Of a stretch of DNA of 64,000 bases, positions 1-11,950 are shown piece by piece. The stretch is from Candidatus Absconditabacterales bacterium. GTDB lineage: Bacteria; Patescibacteriota; Gracilibacteria; Absconditabacterales; Absconditicoccaceae. Location: assembly GCA_937923605.1 (NCBI GenBank), contig CALDTY010000004.1, positions 1-64,000 on the forward strand, written 5' to 3'. Under the pieces are notes generated by a model. That model worked only from the letters and a program-made list of their open reading frames with translations, was not told where the DNA came from and ran no database searches. Every line of letters begins with the position of its first letter. Position 1 is the first letter of the stretch. The position numbers were made by a program, and so were the translations under genes.

Positions 1-1701
1 TGTATATACTATCCAATCTCATGAATACAATACATATGGTGTAGTTTGCAAATTCTCCGGATATGAATCAAATCATCCGTCTGGATTCCATGATGGTTCA
101 TGCGTCTTTTCTATTTCTATCTCATATCACTCAGCACATGCTGATGCATTTGCAATTTCTGCCTCTTGTTCGTAAACAAATACCTCATTACAAACTTCAT
201 CATCTCATCATTGAACAGTTTCTGCTGTCACTGTAACAGTAATAGATCATCAAGCTCAAGCTTCATCTTCAGTAAACCAAAATCTAATGAGTTCATCCTC
301 AACTGTAAGATTATCAGGTCAACTAAATCAATTTAATACAATATTTGGTGTTCAGATATAACGATCTCATAAATTTCAAACTATTAAATTATCAATAAAT
401 GTAAATGTACGAGGTTCATCAACATCATCTGGACCTATTGTAATATCAATAGTAAACTCTATTTCAGATCAATTTAGCACTGCTGTTTTTGTGGCACTAT
501 CAGATCAAATGTGAATACATTTACAAAGATCAGCATCATAGCTATCTTCTGTCTCTGGGTTTCAGTCGTCACATATAGGTTCCTCGATAGGTTCATTAAT
601 ACATTCACAAATTGCTGAATTATAACTATCTTCCGTACTACACTCATTATCATCGCAATCTGGCTCTTCAATTGGTTCATTAATACATTCACATGTTGTT
701 GTATCAAAACTATCTTGGGTATTACATTTATTATCATCACATCATCACACTGGTGGAACACACTCATCTGGCTCACAAGAGCATATATCTTTATTTAGAG
801 TCTCTCATGCTGCGCAGTCTGACTGTACTAATGTACAAGTATTTACACACAAACAGTCAACTATACTATCTGCTGTGCTTGGATTATTATCATTACATGA
901 GCTTAACGACAGAGTACATGTATTTACACACTCACACTCTCTAAGATTAACTGTATCTCTTGTATTTGGGTCACTATCATCACAATCTTGTTGAGTTTTA
1001 GAACAACCAGTTTCACAAACACACTTTTCGCCATTAAACACTTCTCAATCACCACAACTTCAAGCATCAATTCAACAAGTAAATGTACAACTACAGTCAT
1101 TACCAAACTCTACTTGTCGATTTGAGTTACTCGGATCTGGATGATTTCAACAATCTATTACATCACATCATAATGTAGGTGGAATACATTCACATGTATT
1201 TGGATCAAAGTCTAATCCTTGTAAGCTACAAACTCTTTCCACACCTCAACATGTAGAGCTACAATTACATAACGTTTCGTTAAACACTTCTCAATCACCA
1301 CAACTTCAAGCATCAATTCAACAAGTAAATGTACAACTACAGTCATTACCAAACTCTACTTGTCGATTTGAGTTACTCGGATCTGGATGATTTCAGCAGT
1401 CTATCATATCACATCATAATGTAGGTGGAATACATATACAATCTCATGAATTGAATACTAAACCTTGACGTTCACATATCGCCTGACTAACATTACATCA
1501 ATCTCCTCCTCAATCTGAGCTACCTCAATTTGTGTCTCATATAGTGGTAGTTCATCAATCCCTAGTTCATCAAGTGCCATCATCTATAACTAGCTGCTGG
1601 ACTTTAAACGTTCATTTTTCTGCGGGGAAATAGTCTTTTCAGAAAAAGAATCCTGCCACAACTAAGATTGTTAAGAGTAATCGTAAGAAAGTATTTTTCA
1701 T
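1..1701 (-). CDS. Cysteine-rich repeat surface/secreted protein, 3' end outside window (partial)
   Basis: TGA=Gly reading from ATG (RC 1699-1701): MKNTFLRLLLTILVVAGFFFGKDYFPAEKG... signal/TM start, then many C-rich modules (..CDDSDPNTRDTVNLRECECVNTC..SCNDNNPSTADSIVDCLCVNTC..). Confidence 0.75.
1034..1189. repeat. Direct repeat copy 1 (about 156 bp, near-identical to 1280..1435)
   Basis: ttaaacacttctcaatcaccacaacttcaagc...gtaggtggaatacat present twice, offset 246 bp, only a few mismatches. Confidence 0.9.
1280..1435. repeat. Direct repeat copy 2 of 1034..1189
   Basis: See copy 1. Confidence 0.9.
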
Positions 1702-1725
1702 TTAGTAGTTTGTAAAAAGGTAAAA

Positions 1726-2247
1726 TTAATTAGATGAACATCAAAACATATCTTTTCTATTATCTAGAAGACAATCATTGTCTTTATTTTGATCTGGGGT
1801 ACTATCTACATCATCGCCATTATCTTGAGATATTTCAGCATAATTACTTATATTTCCTCATGCAAAAGTTGCATCAATTGTATATCAAATATTGATAGTT
1901 GCAGAATTTCATGGATCGATATTTGGAACTGTTAGTAATATATTTGATCACATATTAGTAGACGCTACAGATGCGTTTGTAAATAATAATCAATTAGGAA
2001 CATAGTCTGTAACAGTGATTTGACCACTTGGGACTGTTCCTTGGTTATATACATTAATCAAAAATGTTACCGCATCTCCCGGCACAAAAGGTCAAGGACT
2101 TGTTGGTGACAAGGTCTTAGTTAATGCTAGATCATATACATCATTTGTTTGAGTTGTAAACTCTTTGTTTGATGACTCTTTAGTGAATACGTTAAAAAAG
2201 AGTGAAGCTAGTGCGATCAATAAAAGAAGAATTCCTACTTTTTTCAT
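1726..2247 (-). CDS. Secreted protein with DUF11-like (conserved repeat) domain
   Basis: MKKVGILLLLIALASLFFNVFTKES...DVYDLALTKTLSPTSPGPFVPGDAVTFLINVYNQGTVPSGQITVTDYVPNGLLF...; ends TAA; frame divisible by 3. Confidence 0.7.
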
Positions 2248-2370
2248 GATAAAAAAAAAGATAAAACATTATTTTATCAAATACTAAGGACTATATGAAG
2301 TGGTGTCAATTTTTTGTAAATATAGACAGGAGGTGTCAACACTATTTATAAAATAATGTGGTATAGTATA

Positions 2371-3777
2371 TTAAATTCATTTTTGATATTCCTCTTTTGC
2401 GAAATTATATCTAACTTTAGCTTCTTTGCTCCATTCGTAGTGATTCATTAGAGGAGGATGGTAGTCTAATCTATATTTTATTGGATCATGTATAGCTGGA
2501 ATTGGTTGTCACTCCAATTCTGGAACTCGCTTTAAAATGTAAGATGCTAATACATCATGTTTTTTTGACTGTAAAATAGGATTGAAAATACGTAATGGTT
2601 TTGGATCCGCTCATACAGAAGCGGACCACTGCCAGTTACCAATATTTACATTGCGATCATAGTCAACTAAATAGTTAGCAAAATGTTTCTCTCACCATCT
2701 CCAATCGACCAAAAGATCTTTTGTCAAAAAAGATGCCACAACCATTCTAACACGGTTATGCATTCGATTTTCATATTTAAGTTGTCTCATTCAAGCGTCT
2801 ATGATTGGGTATCATGTTGTTCAGTTCTTTCGTTTTTCAAATCGATCTACATTATTCTCCCAAACGATAGTTCTTCTTTTTTCTTGAAATTCGAGATAAT
2901 CTCAATATGTAGTTTCTGGAAAATGATAAGATATATGCTGCCAAAACTCTCTCCAAGCAAGTTCACTAACAATAATATCCGCCCGATTTTTATCTTGTGG
3001 AAATCATTGTTCCACACTCATATGTTTTACAAAATGTCTCCAAACTTCTCTAGGTGAGATAACTCAAAAAGCTAAGTATGGACTGAGTTTAGTTGTTCAT
3101 TCTGTGTTTGATGGAATATTTCTTGTGTTGTCATAATCTGTCAACTTAATGCTACTTAACCTTTCCCTAATTCATCAAATTTTCCAAATCTCATGAGAAT
3201 GACATGGAATATTATTTTTATGAGATTGAAGAGTAGGTAAATTAATTCTTGGGGAATTGCATGTTAATGGAGTTTTATTGGTGCTCCAATTAAGTTGTTC
3301 ATGTTGAACTAATGGGAGTCGCTTCTTAAAAAAAGGAGTGAAAACTTTTCTTACTTCTACAACATCCACTTCTAGTAATAAGTAGTCAGTGCATGCAAAA
3401 TAATCTATATTTCTTACTTCACATAATTGCTTAATTGATCTATCTCTCGAGGTTGATCAAAACCCATAGGACCTATTGCAATAAACTGCGTCAATAGCAA
3501 ATTCATCTAAAATAAAAGGCACTATAATTTCTGGATCACCATATTCTACATAGAAAGTTCCTCAAATGTTTTGGATACTTTTTTCCAAATATTCTAAAGC
3601 TTCTCGTTGAAATCAAAGTCTTTTATCATCCTTTGGAAATTTTGACAACACAGTAGTGTCAAAAATAAATAATGGAATAATTTGTTCGCAATTTTTTATT
3701 GCTTCAAAAAATCACACATTATCCACTATGCGTAAATCCTGACGAAATATAAAAAGTCCTTTTGAATATTTTTTCAT
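2371..3777 (-). CDS. phrB: Deoxyribodipyrimidine photolyase / cryptochrome family
   Basis: TGA=Gly: [27 protein letters not shown]..., ..[17 protein letters not shown].., ..[62 protein letters not shown].., typical photolyase C-terminal domain. Confidence 0.92.
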
Positions 3778-3778
3778 T

Positions 3779-4465
3779 CTATTTTTTAGTTGATATCTTC
3801 ATTGTAACATTACTAACTGGTCTATCGCTTGCTCAAGTTTCAACTTCAGCAATCGCATCCAATACATCAAGTCAAGAAATAAGCTCTCAAAATACTGTAT
3901 AATCATTATCTAGCATTGGTGTTCATCAAACAGTAGTATATTTTAATTTATCTTCTTCTGAGTAAGTAAATCATTTTTGAGTTTCGTTTCTAGTGAGATC
4001 TTCTAGAGTTACTGGTTGTCCTTGAACAATATAAAACTGAGAACCACTAGATTTCTTTTCTGGATTATTGTTTCTAGCAGCAGCTAACGTTCACTTAATA
4101 TGAGATGCTCAGATCTCAGCAGGAATTTGATATCAAGGTCATCCAGATCATAATCTTTGAGTTGGTCACGCTCCACGAGACTGTGGATCACCTCATTGAA
4201 CCATAAATCCTTTTATTATTCTATGAAAAAGTAAATCGTTATAGAATCATTCATTCACTAATTTAATAAAGTTATCCCTATGTCCTGGAGTAGAATCATA
4301 CAAAATTGCTTCCATATTTCATAACTCGGTTTCAATGAGAACAGTAGTAGTTCATTGTTGCATTACATCACCTTTCTCAGCTGCTAACTGCGCATCAGAA
4401 GATGAGCATCCTTGTAATATTAATAATCAAAAAATACTGAATACAATAAGAAATATTTTTTTCAT
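3779..4465 (-). CDS. Peptidyl-prolyl cis-trans isomerase (cyclophilin type), lipoprotein-like
   Basis: MKKIFLIVFSIFGLLILQGCSSSDAQ...FHRIIKGFMVQGGDPQSRGAGPTQRLGSGGPGYQIPAEI...GSQFYIVQG...VFGELISGLDVLDAI. Confidence 0.92.
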
Positions 4466-4595
4466 AAGGGGTAACAATAAAAGAATAAATACAATGAATA
4501 TAAATATATATGAAAAGCTTGCAACAAGATACTAAGTATATAGCATTGCATATTGTAATTAATTAGATTTCACTATTTTTACCTTAATTTTAACT

Positions 4596-6335
4596 ATGTC
4601 TTTTATCCTTCCATATTTGCGTCCATATAAAAAATTGATTTTTTTAGCATTAGTTTTGGCTTGAATAAATCAAATTTTTTCACTATTTGATCCGCAAATT
4701 TTTAGACTAATTATTGATAATTGGATCACGAAGTTTGATACATATGAAACTAGTGAATTTGTTAGAGGGGTATGAATTCTACTTATAGCATCAGTATCAG
4801 TAGCAATGATTAGTAGGATAGCAAAAAATATTCAAGATTATCTTGTAAATGTATTGACCCAAAAGATATGAATGAATTTATTTCAAGACACATTAAGGCA
4901 TCTATTTACCTTACCATACAGTATTTTTGAAGATCAGCAATCTGGTCAGATTTTAGAGAAATTACTTAAAGCTAGACAAAACATTCAAACATTTATTGGG
5001 AATCTAATTAATACTGCATTTACTGCTATCATCTGACTACTATTTGTCATTTTATATGCTAGTACTGTCCATCGAATTCCTGCTGTTTTTTATGCATCAT
5101 TACTTCCTATTATGGGGACCGTAATGTTACTGATGTCCAAAAGAATAAAGTGAGCTCAACAACATATTGTGAGAGAAAGTGCTGACCTTAGTGGTGCAAC
5201 AACTGAAACTTTACGCAATATAGCTCTTGTGAAATCATTAGGTCTAGAACAACAAGAAATTAATAGATTAGAGAAAACAAATTTAAAGTTACTTTGACTC
5301 GAGATAAAAAAAATAAAGCTAATTAGAATATTAGAGTTTCTTCAGTGAACTTTAATTAATTTCGTTCGTGTATGTTTAATGTGAACTCTCTTCCGATTAG
5401 TATATCGTCAACACATTAGTTTAGGAGAATTTATGACACTGTACTTTTATAGTTTCTTTATTTTTTCACCTCTATATCAATTTGGAATGGTGATGCAAAA
5501 CTATCAGGAAGCAAAAGCATCAGATGAGGTCGTACAAGAATTAATGAATTTATGAGTAAATAAAACTATAGATCGATGAAACAAGACCTTGAAATCAATT
5601 GAAACACTAGGTCTCACCAATGTTAATTTTTCATATGACAATAAAAAGGATGTATTGAGTAGTATATCACTCTCTGTGTCCAAATGAGAAACTATAGCAT
5701 TTGTATGACCATCTTGAGCTGGCAAATCAACTATTATAAAATTATTGCTTTGATTGTATCAACCTACTACATGAGAAGTATCAATTAACTCAGAAATTCT
5801 AACATCATATGAGCCTGAACAATTGAAGTCTAATATTTGATATGTAGCGCAAGAATCTCAACTATTTGCATGAACTATAAAAGAGAACTTACTGTTTGTA
5901 AAACCTGATGCTTCTGATAAACAGATGCGTGAAGTTCTAGGGTCTGCACAAATTCTTGCATTAATTGATGATAGTGAACTAGGTTTAGATACAAAAATCT
6001 GAGAATGATGATTAAAGTTGAGTTGATGACAAAGACAAAGATTAGCTATCGCTAGATCTCTTTTACGCAATCCATCGTTACTGATTTTTGATGAAGCAAC
6101 TTCATCACTAGATACAATAGTCGAAGCTGAAATCACAAAAACAATACAAAATATTTCAAAAAAACAACATGAAATGATTGTTGTCATGATTGCTCATAGA
6201 TTAAGTACTATTAAACATGCGGACACTATTTATGTTCTAGAAAATTGAAATATTGTTGAGCAAGGAGAACACGAACGACTTGTACAAGAAAAATGATTGT
6301 ATTATGCATTACGAAGAGAACAAGGTTGATCATAA
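4596..6335 (+). CDS. ABC transporter, TM domain fused to ATPase
   Basis: MSFILPYLRPYKKLIFL...; Walker A VGPSGAGKST, signature [32 protein letters not shown], with key Gly encoded by TGA; ends TAA. Confidence 0.93.
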
Positions 6336-6376
6336 GGATAAATTTACTAAGTCCATTTTAACTTATTTTTAATATA

Positions 6377-7039
6377 ATGAGAAAAATACTATCCCTAACA
6401 CTTACTGTAGTATGACTGCTTTGATTTTCAACTGCCTATACGCAACAACAAATCAACCAAGCTTTATCGGTCGCAATTTCTCCTTATTCAGTGGATGACC
6501 AGCTTATAAAATTAAACAAAGCAATTCCAAAGCTTGCAAAAATACAACTTGCTAACACTTCAAAAGAATTACTAGAGGTTTTAGTTTTTCTTTGAAATGC
6601 AATAAATGTAACTATTCAAAAGAATATGCAAACTTTGTATCCACAAAAGGCTGAGTTGTTCGGTGATATTGAAAAAGAGATGTTTATGATAATGAATTCA
6701 TATAGGCAAGATAAATGATTATGACTATTAAAGGAAAATATTTACCTAAATCAGGCAGCTCAGATGTTAGCTGATGATATGGCGAAATGGAGTTTTCTAG
6801 ATCATGTAACTCCATTGGGTGTTTGATATATACAAAGATTAGAGTATGTATGATATGAGTTTCAATATATCTCAGAGAATTTATGAGAGTGAAATGTAAG
6901 CGCCTCTGACATTGTCCACCTTCGATCTATTAGTCCAATACATTTAGTAAACCTCTACAACCAAAATGCTACGGAGGTTGGTGTTGGGTATAATAAAGAA
7001 AAACATTATCGAGTTGCTGTATATGCTAAACCAATTTAA
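6377..7039 (+). CDS. Secreted CAP/SCP-like domain protein
   Basis: Signal peptide MRKILSLTLTVVGLLGFSTAYTQ; ...LLKENIYLNQAAQMLADDMAKWSFLDHVTPLG...EVGVGYNKEKHYRVAVYAKPI. Confidence 0.6.
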
Positions 7040-7099
7040 TGTGCATTTGAAGTTGTTTTACATAAATTTATAGTAAGTTATTTATATTTTATATATCTC

Positions 7100-7828
7100 A
7101 TGAAAAAATTATTTTTTGTAATGATTGCTCTATTGATTTGATCTAGTAGTGTGTTTTGATTTACTCAGCAAGAACAGGTGGTTGACTCTTATATATCTAA
7201 AGCTCTCCAAAAGCATGATGCATCAACCCAAGCAACAATACTAAGAAACGCTTCAACAAAGCTTACCTCATTAATTCAAATATTACCATCTAGTGACTCA
7301 AAAAAACCACTTCTACAACTTATACTAAATGTAATAAATTATAGACTTGATCTAAACACTATTAACTCAGTCCAGAATGTAGTCAATGTAGTTGTCGTTG
7401 ATCAAGACTCAACTAACAATCAACCTTGATCTTGAATATCACTAAACGAACATCAAAAAAGTCTTTTTGATGCAATCAACAATACTAGAAAATTAAATTG
7501 ACTACAAGAACTATCTATTAACCAAACACTATTAACTATTGCACAAGATCATATTGATGAATGAGTAAATTGAGCGCTTTCTCATACAAATAAAGCGTGA
7601 GACAATTCAGTATCTAGAGTAGAGAAATCGTGATATAAATTTTGATTTGTATGAGAAACACTTGCTGATAATGCAAGTAGTGCATCTGTGGTTATACAAT
7701 GATGGCTCGGAAGTCAACTTCATAAAGACATACTACTAAGTGATGAACCATTGGAAGTGGGGATATGATATGTAAAATTTTCATGAAACAATTGAAGGTG
7801 GTCAGCTGTGTATGCAAAACCTCTGTAA
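7100..7828 (+). CDS. Secreted CAP/SCP domain protein (paralogue of preceding gene)
   Basis: MKKLFFVMIALLIGSSSVFGF...LNEHQKSLFDAINNTRKLNGLQELSINQTLLTIAQDHIDEGVNGALSHTNKAG...VGETLADNASSASVVIQGWLGSQLHKDILLSDEPLEVGIGY..WSAVYAKPL. Confidence 0.8.
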
Positions 7829-7833
7829 ATTTA

Positions 7834-9369
7834 TTAGCTAACAAACATATGCTTCTGTCTAAATTGTAATGCTTCGGCAATATGAGATTTTTCAACAGTT
7901 TTTTTATGTTTAAGATCAGCTATAGTCCTTCATATTTTGATGATTCTATGTGCAACTCTTGGAGATAAATGTAGTTGTTTAACTACTTTTTTTAAGAATG
8001 TTTCAGCATCTGAAGTTAAAGAAATATATTTCTTCAATAGATGTGGGGCAATTTGAGAGTTTGTGAAAAAATTTGTTTCTTTGTATCTATTATTTTGAAT
8101 CTCTCGAGCACTTATAACTAGTTCTTGATGTTTAGAATCTGTTTCTAAATTATTCTTTGACAAAATTACATCAATATTTTCCCTAGGAATCTCTAACATT
8201 AAATCAAACCTATCAAATAATGGTCATGAAATTTTTGATTGATATTTTTTTACATCATGTAATGAACAAATACAATCTTTTTGAGGATCTTTAAAGAATC
8301 AACATTTACAGGGATTCATTGACGCTACAAACATAAAGTCTGCTGGATAAGAAACTGATCATGTTGCACGAGAGATATGCACTTTCTTATCTTCTAAAGG
8401 TTGTCTTAACACCTCTAATACTTCTCTCGGAAATTCTGGCAATTCATCAAAAAATAGTATTCAATGATGAGCTAAACTAACTTCTCAAGGAATCAAATAT
8501 TGTCATCATCATACTATTGAAATTTTACTTGCTGTGTGATGAACATTACGAAATGGTCTTTCTAAAATAAGAGAGGATTTTTGTCTAAGTTGTCACATGA
8601 CTGAATATATTTGACTTACTTCTAATACTTGATCGAAATTTAATGGGGGGAGTAATGATTGTAATGACTTTGCTAACATTGTTTTTCATGATCATGGAGG
8701 TCATACCATAAGGACATTATGCATTCATGCTGCTGCAATAGTTAATCATCTTTTTGCATGAAGATGTCATTTAATATTATTTAATGTATTTGAGTGAGTG
8801 CTCTTTTTTGGGATTCCTTTGAATTGTACTTTATACTTACTCACATTTTCTATATGTTCAAAAAAATCAATTATATTTTTAAAATGATCTAATCAATAAA
8901 TCTCAATTCCTGGTATACAGGATACCTCATGTATATTTTTACGTGGCACAAAAAACTTTTTTCGTCATTTTTTATAAGCGGAAACAACCGAAGGAAGAAT
9001 TCCATTTACATTCTTTATTGACCCATCTAATCATAGCTCCCCAAAGAACAAACTATTCTCAAGTAATTCTTTTAAGTCTCATGAGGGGTCAAAAAGTAAA
9101 GATAAAAGTGCCACTCAAATGGGAACATCAAATCTTGTTCAAATTTTCTTAATATGTGAAGGAGCTAAATTAATAATTATTTTACGTGGTGGTATTTTTA
9201 TTCATGTGTTTCTAAATGTTGCTCTAATTCTTTCTTTTGATTCCTTAATAGTTGCATCAGGTAATCAAATTATTTCAATTCATGGTAGCGCTTTATTTGC
9301 ATCTATTTCTATATCAACCCTGTGTCAATTAAGTCATATATTAGTGTATGTATATATAAAAAATGGCAT
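7834..9369 (-). CDS. comM: YifB/ComM family Mg-chelatase-like AAA ATPase
   Basis: ..[129 protein letters not shown]. Confidence 0.93.
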
Positions 9370-9443
9370 TCCATATAAGAGAATTTAAAATATATATATA
9401 ACCTAAAAAGGCATTCTCTCAAAGAATTAGTTATGAAAAAATA

Positions 9444-11000
9444 TTAGAAGAAATTTACAACTATATTAATTATTACATATGAAAGTAAGGCTACTCAAAG
9501 TCATATACCTAAATATAAAAGAACATTATTTCATTTAGTAAACTTCTCAGCGTTACCCCTAGAAGTAATAAGGATGAATCATGCATAAATTAACATAATC
9601 ATTAGTATTGTGATAACTGCTATCCATAAGTAAGTGTTTATAAGTTTTACCATTTTTGTAAAACTTCAACTAGCTTTATTTCATAAAATAAATTCGTCTT
9701 CTGCAATAATGTCAGCAAAGTTTTGTCAATTTGGAATCTCTACCCTTAGATCTCATGACGATTTCTTTTCATCTTCTCATTCTCCAGCTCACCCATCTCC
9801 GTCTCATTCTCACTCTCACTCTCATTCTCATTCTCATTCTCACTCTCATTCTCATTCTCATTCTCACTCTCATTCTCATTCTCACTCTCATTCTCATTCT
9901 CACTCTCATTCTCCAGCTCACCCATCTCCGTCTCATTCTCATTCTCATTCTCATTCTCACTCTCACTCTCATTCTCACTCTCATTCTCACTCTCACTCTC
10001 ATTCTCACTCTCATTCTCACTCTCATTCTCATTCTCACTCTCATTCTCATTCTCACTCTCATTCTCACTCTCAATTATTAGATCCTCATCATCAACATCA
10101 ACAACTTCATTCATCTTCATCATTCATTTCTCAATCTCAGTCCTCATCTTCATCTTCATTATTGTCTATTCCATCACCATCCATATCATTTTCTTCTAAA
10201 GATCAATTCCATAAACCATCACAATCAATATCTAAATCAACTTGGTTATGTATTCAATCTCAGTCAGTATCTTTTTCGTTAATGTGATCACTATCATCAT
10301 AACCATCATTATCGATATCTAATTCATTGATTGAGTTATTACTTAATCAATCTCAATCTACATCATTTTCGTTAATAGGTGAATTATTGCAGTTATACTC
10401 AAGACAATATTGTTGAATCTCTCAACCAAAAATTTCACTCAGATCAACTCACCAAGAGACAATAGTTCATGATGTGTCCACTAACATATATCTCCATAAT
10501 CCATTTATAGTTCATGATGGATCATTAAATAACTCAAATAAAGATATATAATCCTTGTTTTGTAGGGTAAAGATATGTCTATTTAAATATTCGTAGTCTC
10601 AAAATTTTTGAACATCTTGATTTGAGGACAATAGTTGGATATATCAACAATTCGAGTACTCAAACATTATTTGGTTGGCAACTTTATTATCAATATTAGG
10701 ATCCATTGTGATGTAGTCATCACGTGAATATCAAAAAGTATCAATTGATCGGTCAAGTCATCATCAATCTGGTCTTACAAAAAGAATATATTCTTGCTCA
10801 GAGCAAAGTAAATTTGAAAGATTATTGTTTCACTCAAAAAACACATTTGGTCATATATAATTAGCGCTTTTTGTTGCTTGAATTCATGGAAGTGAAGTTT
10901 GACGAAGACTTTGATCTAAACAAACATCTTGGAATCAAAATGACACTCATAGACAGAGTGTAAAGTGTAAAATATACAAAAAGCTTTTTAAATGTTTCAT
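9444..11000 (-). CDS. Signal peptide + TSP3-like Ca-binding repeats + (Glu-Gly)n stalk + C-terminal two-TM VirB2/pilin-like segment
   Basis: Continuous 518-codon frame only if TGA=Gly: ..[99 protein letters not shown](GE)n..[71 protein letters not shown]. Confidence 0.8.
9774..10073. repeat. 300-bp tandem microsatellite, minus-strand units GAGTGA/GAATGA, with two GACGGAGATGGGTGAGCTGGAGAA interruptions about 126 bp apart
   Basis: Visible hexamer array cattct/cactct on plus strand; in frame it encodes (Glu-Gly)n with two DGDGGAGE blocks. Confidence 0.95.
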
Positions 11001-11431
11001 AAATTTGTGTTGGTTATTGAAATAATAAGAAGAACAATCATGACACTCGCGAGAGCTATAAATACTCATAAAACTACATATCATACATGTTTTAATGCTT
11101 CTACTAATTTACCTGAATCTCCTGCAGCTAACATAATTGTAATCCCAGAATATAACAACATAGGGATAGATAATATAACAACTAATCTTAGCATAAATTG
11201 TGCAATTCTTGATATAATAGGTCATTGGAGTTCGAATCATCAGAAACTAATATTTAAGGTTGAGCTTCATAAAATTTCTTCTCACTCTTGATCTGCAGCA
11301 TATTCTCGTCTTTGTGCTTGGTCGTAAGCCTGTTTAAGTAAATCACCATCAGTAGCTGAAGTAAAAAAAGGAAGTGCTAATCAAAAAAACACAAATATAG
11401 TATAGGTTAGATTAAGTGAAATATTTTTCAT
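10988..11431 (-). CDS. Two-TM VirB2/pilin-like membrane protein common in CPR
   Basis: MKNISLNLTYTIFVFFGLALPFFTSATDGDLLKQAYDQAQ...ISRIAQFMLRLVVILSIPMLLYSGITIMLAAGDSGKLVEALKHVGYVVLGVFIALASVMIVLLIISI; 3' end overlaps the ATG of 9444..11000 (same strand). Confidence 0.65.
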
Positions 11432-11432
11432 A

Positions 11433-11852
11433 TTAAATCATATCTAATAAATCTTCCGCATCTTCTGCATCTATTTCAGCAATTTTCTTTTCTTCTGATT
11501 TCATCTTTTTCACCTTTTCTGAGTATTCATCTTCATCCCATTTTTCTAAATATTTTTCTTTTATCTCTTGTTTTTTTTTGTTATACTTTTCTTCAATCTC
11601 TTTTAATTTAGTTTTTTCCTTAACTAAAATTCCTCTTAGTTTCTCAATTTGCTCATTATTCATTAAAGGAAGTAAATTAAACCAATTTTGTTTTTCTTCA
11701 TCAGTATCAATTGATTTAGATTGTAGTATCATAACTACAAGATTGGTTTCATCTTGCATGTAATTCTCATCTATTTCAAATTGTTCCGCTATTGTTCGAA
11801 CTTCTTCTGGTAATAATTTTTTTATTAAATCTTTGTCTGCCATTTTCATCAC
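11433..11852 (-). CDS. Conserved hypothetical coiled-coil protein
   Basis: 139-aa ORF MMKMADKDLIKKLLPEEVRTIAEQFEIDENYMQDETNLVV...; charged, no TGA. Confidence 0.75.
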   Translation of the reverse strand: MMKMADKDLIKKLLPEEVRTIAEQFEIDENYMQDETNLVVMILQSKSIDTDEEKQNWFNLLPLMNNEQIEKLRGILVKEKTKLKEIEEKYNKKKQEIKEKYLEKWDEDEYSEKVKKMKSEEKKIAEIDAEDAEDLLDMI

Positions 11853-11950
11853 AAAAAGAGTAAATATAGTAACTATATTCTATATAAAACATTATTTTTT
11901 GTCAAATAATTACTTCAGTAGAACCTCGGTAGTAAAGGATGAATAACTAA

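Noticed and set aside
7692-7895. Minus ORF of 67 aa over the second CAP gene
   Set aside because: Antisense to a well-supported CAP-domain gene; no independent support.
9774-10073. CRISPR-like regular repeats
   Set aside because: Uninterrupted hexamer array with no unique spacers and no cas genes nearby; it is coding low-complexity DNA.
9634-10287. Plus-strand ORF with poly(Ser-His) (SHSHSH..., 217 aa) and other-frame LILTLT/ENESEN/RMRVRM ORFs
   Set aside because: All are alternative-frame readings of the GARTGA microsatellite. The minus frame continuous with the Ca-binding repeats and TM domain, using TGA=Gly, explains the DNA.
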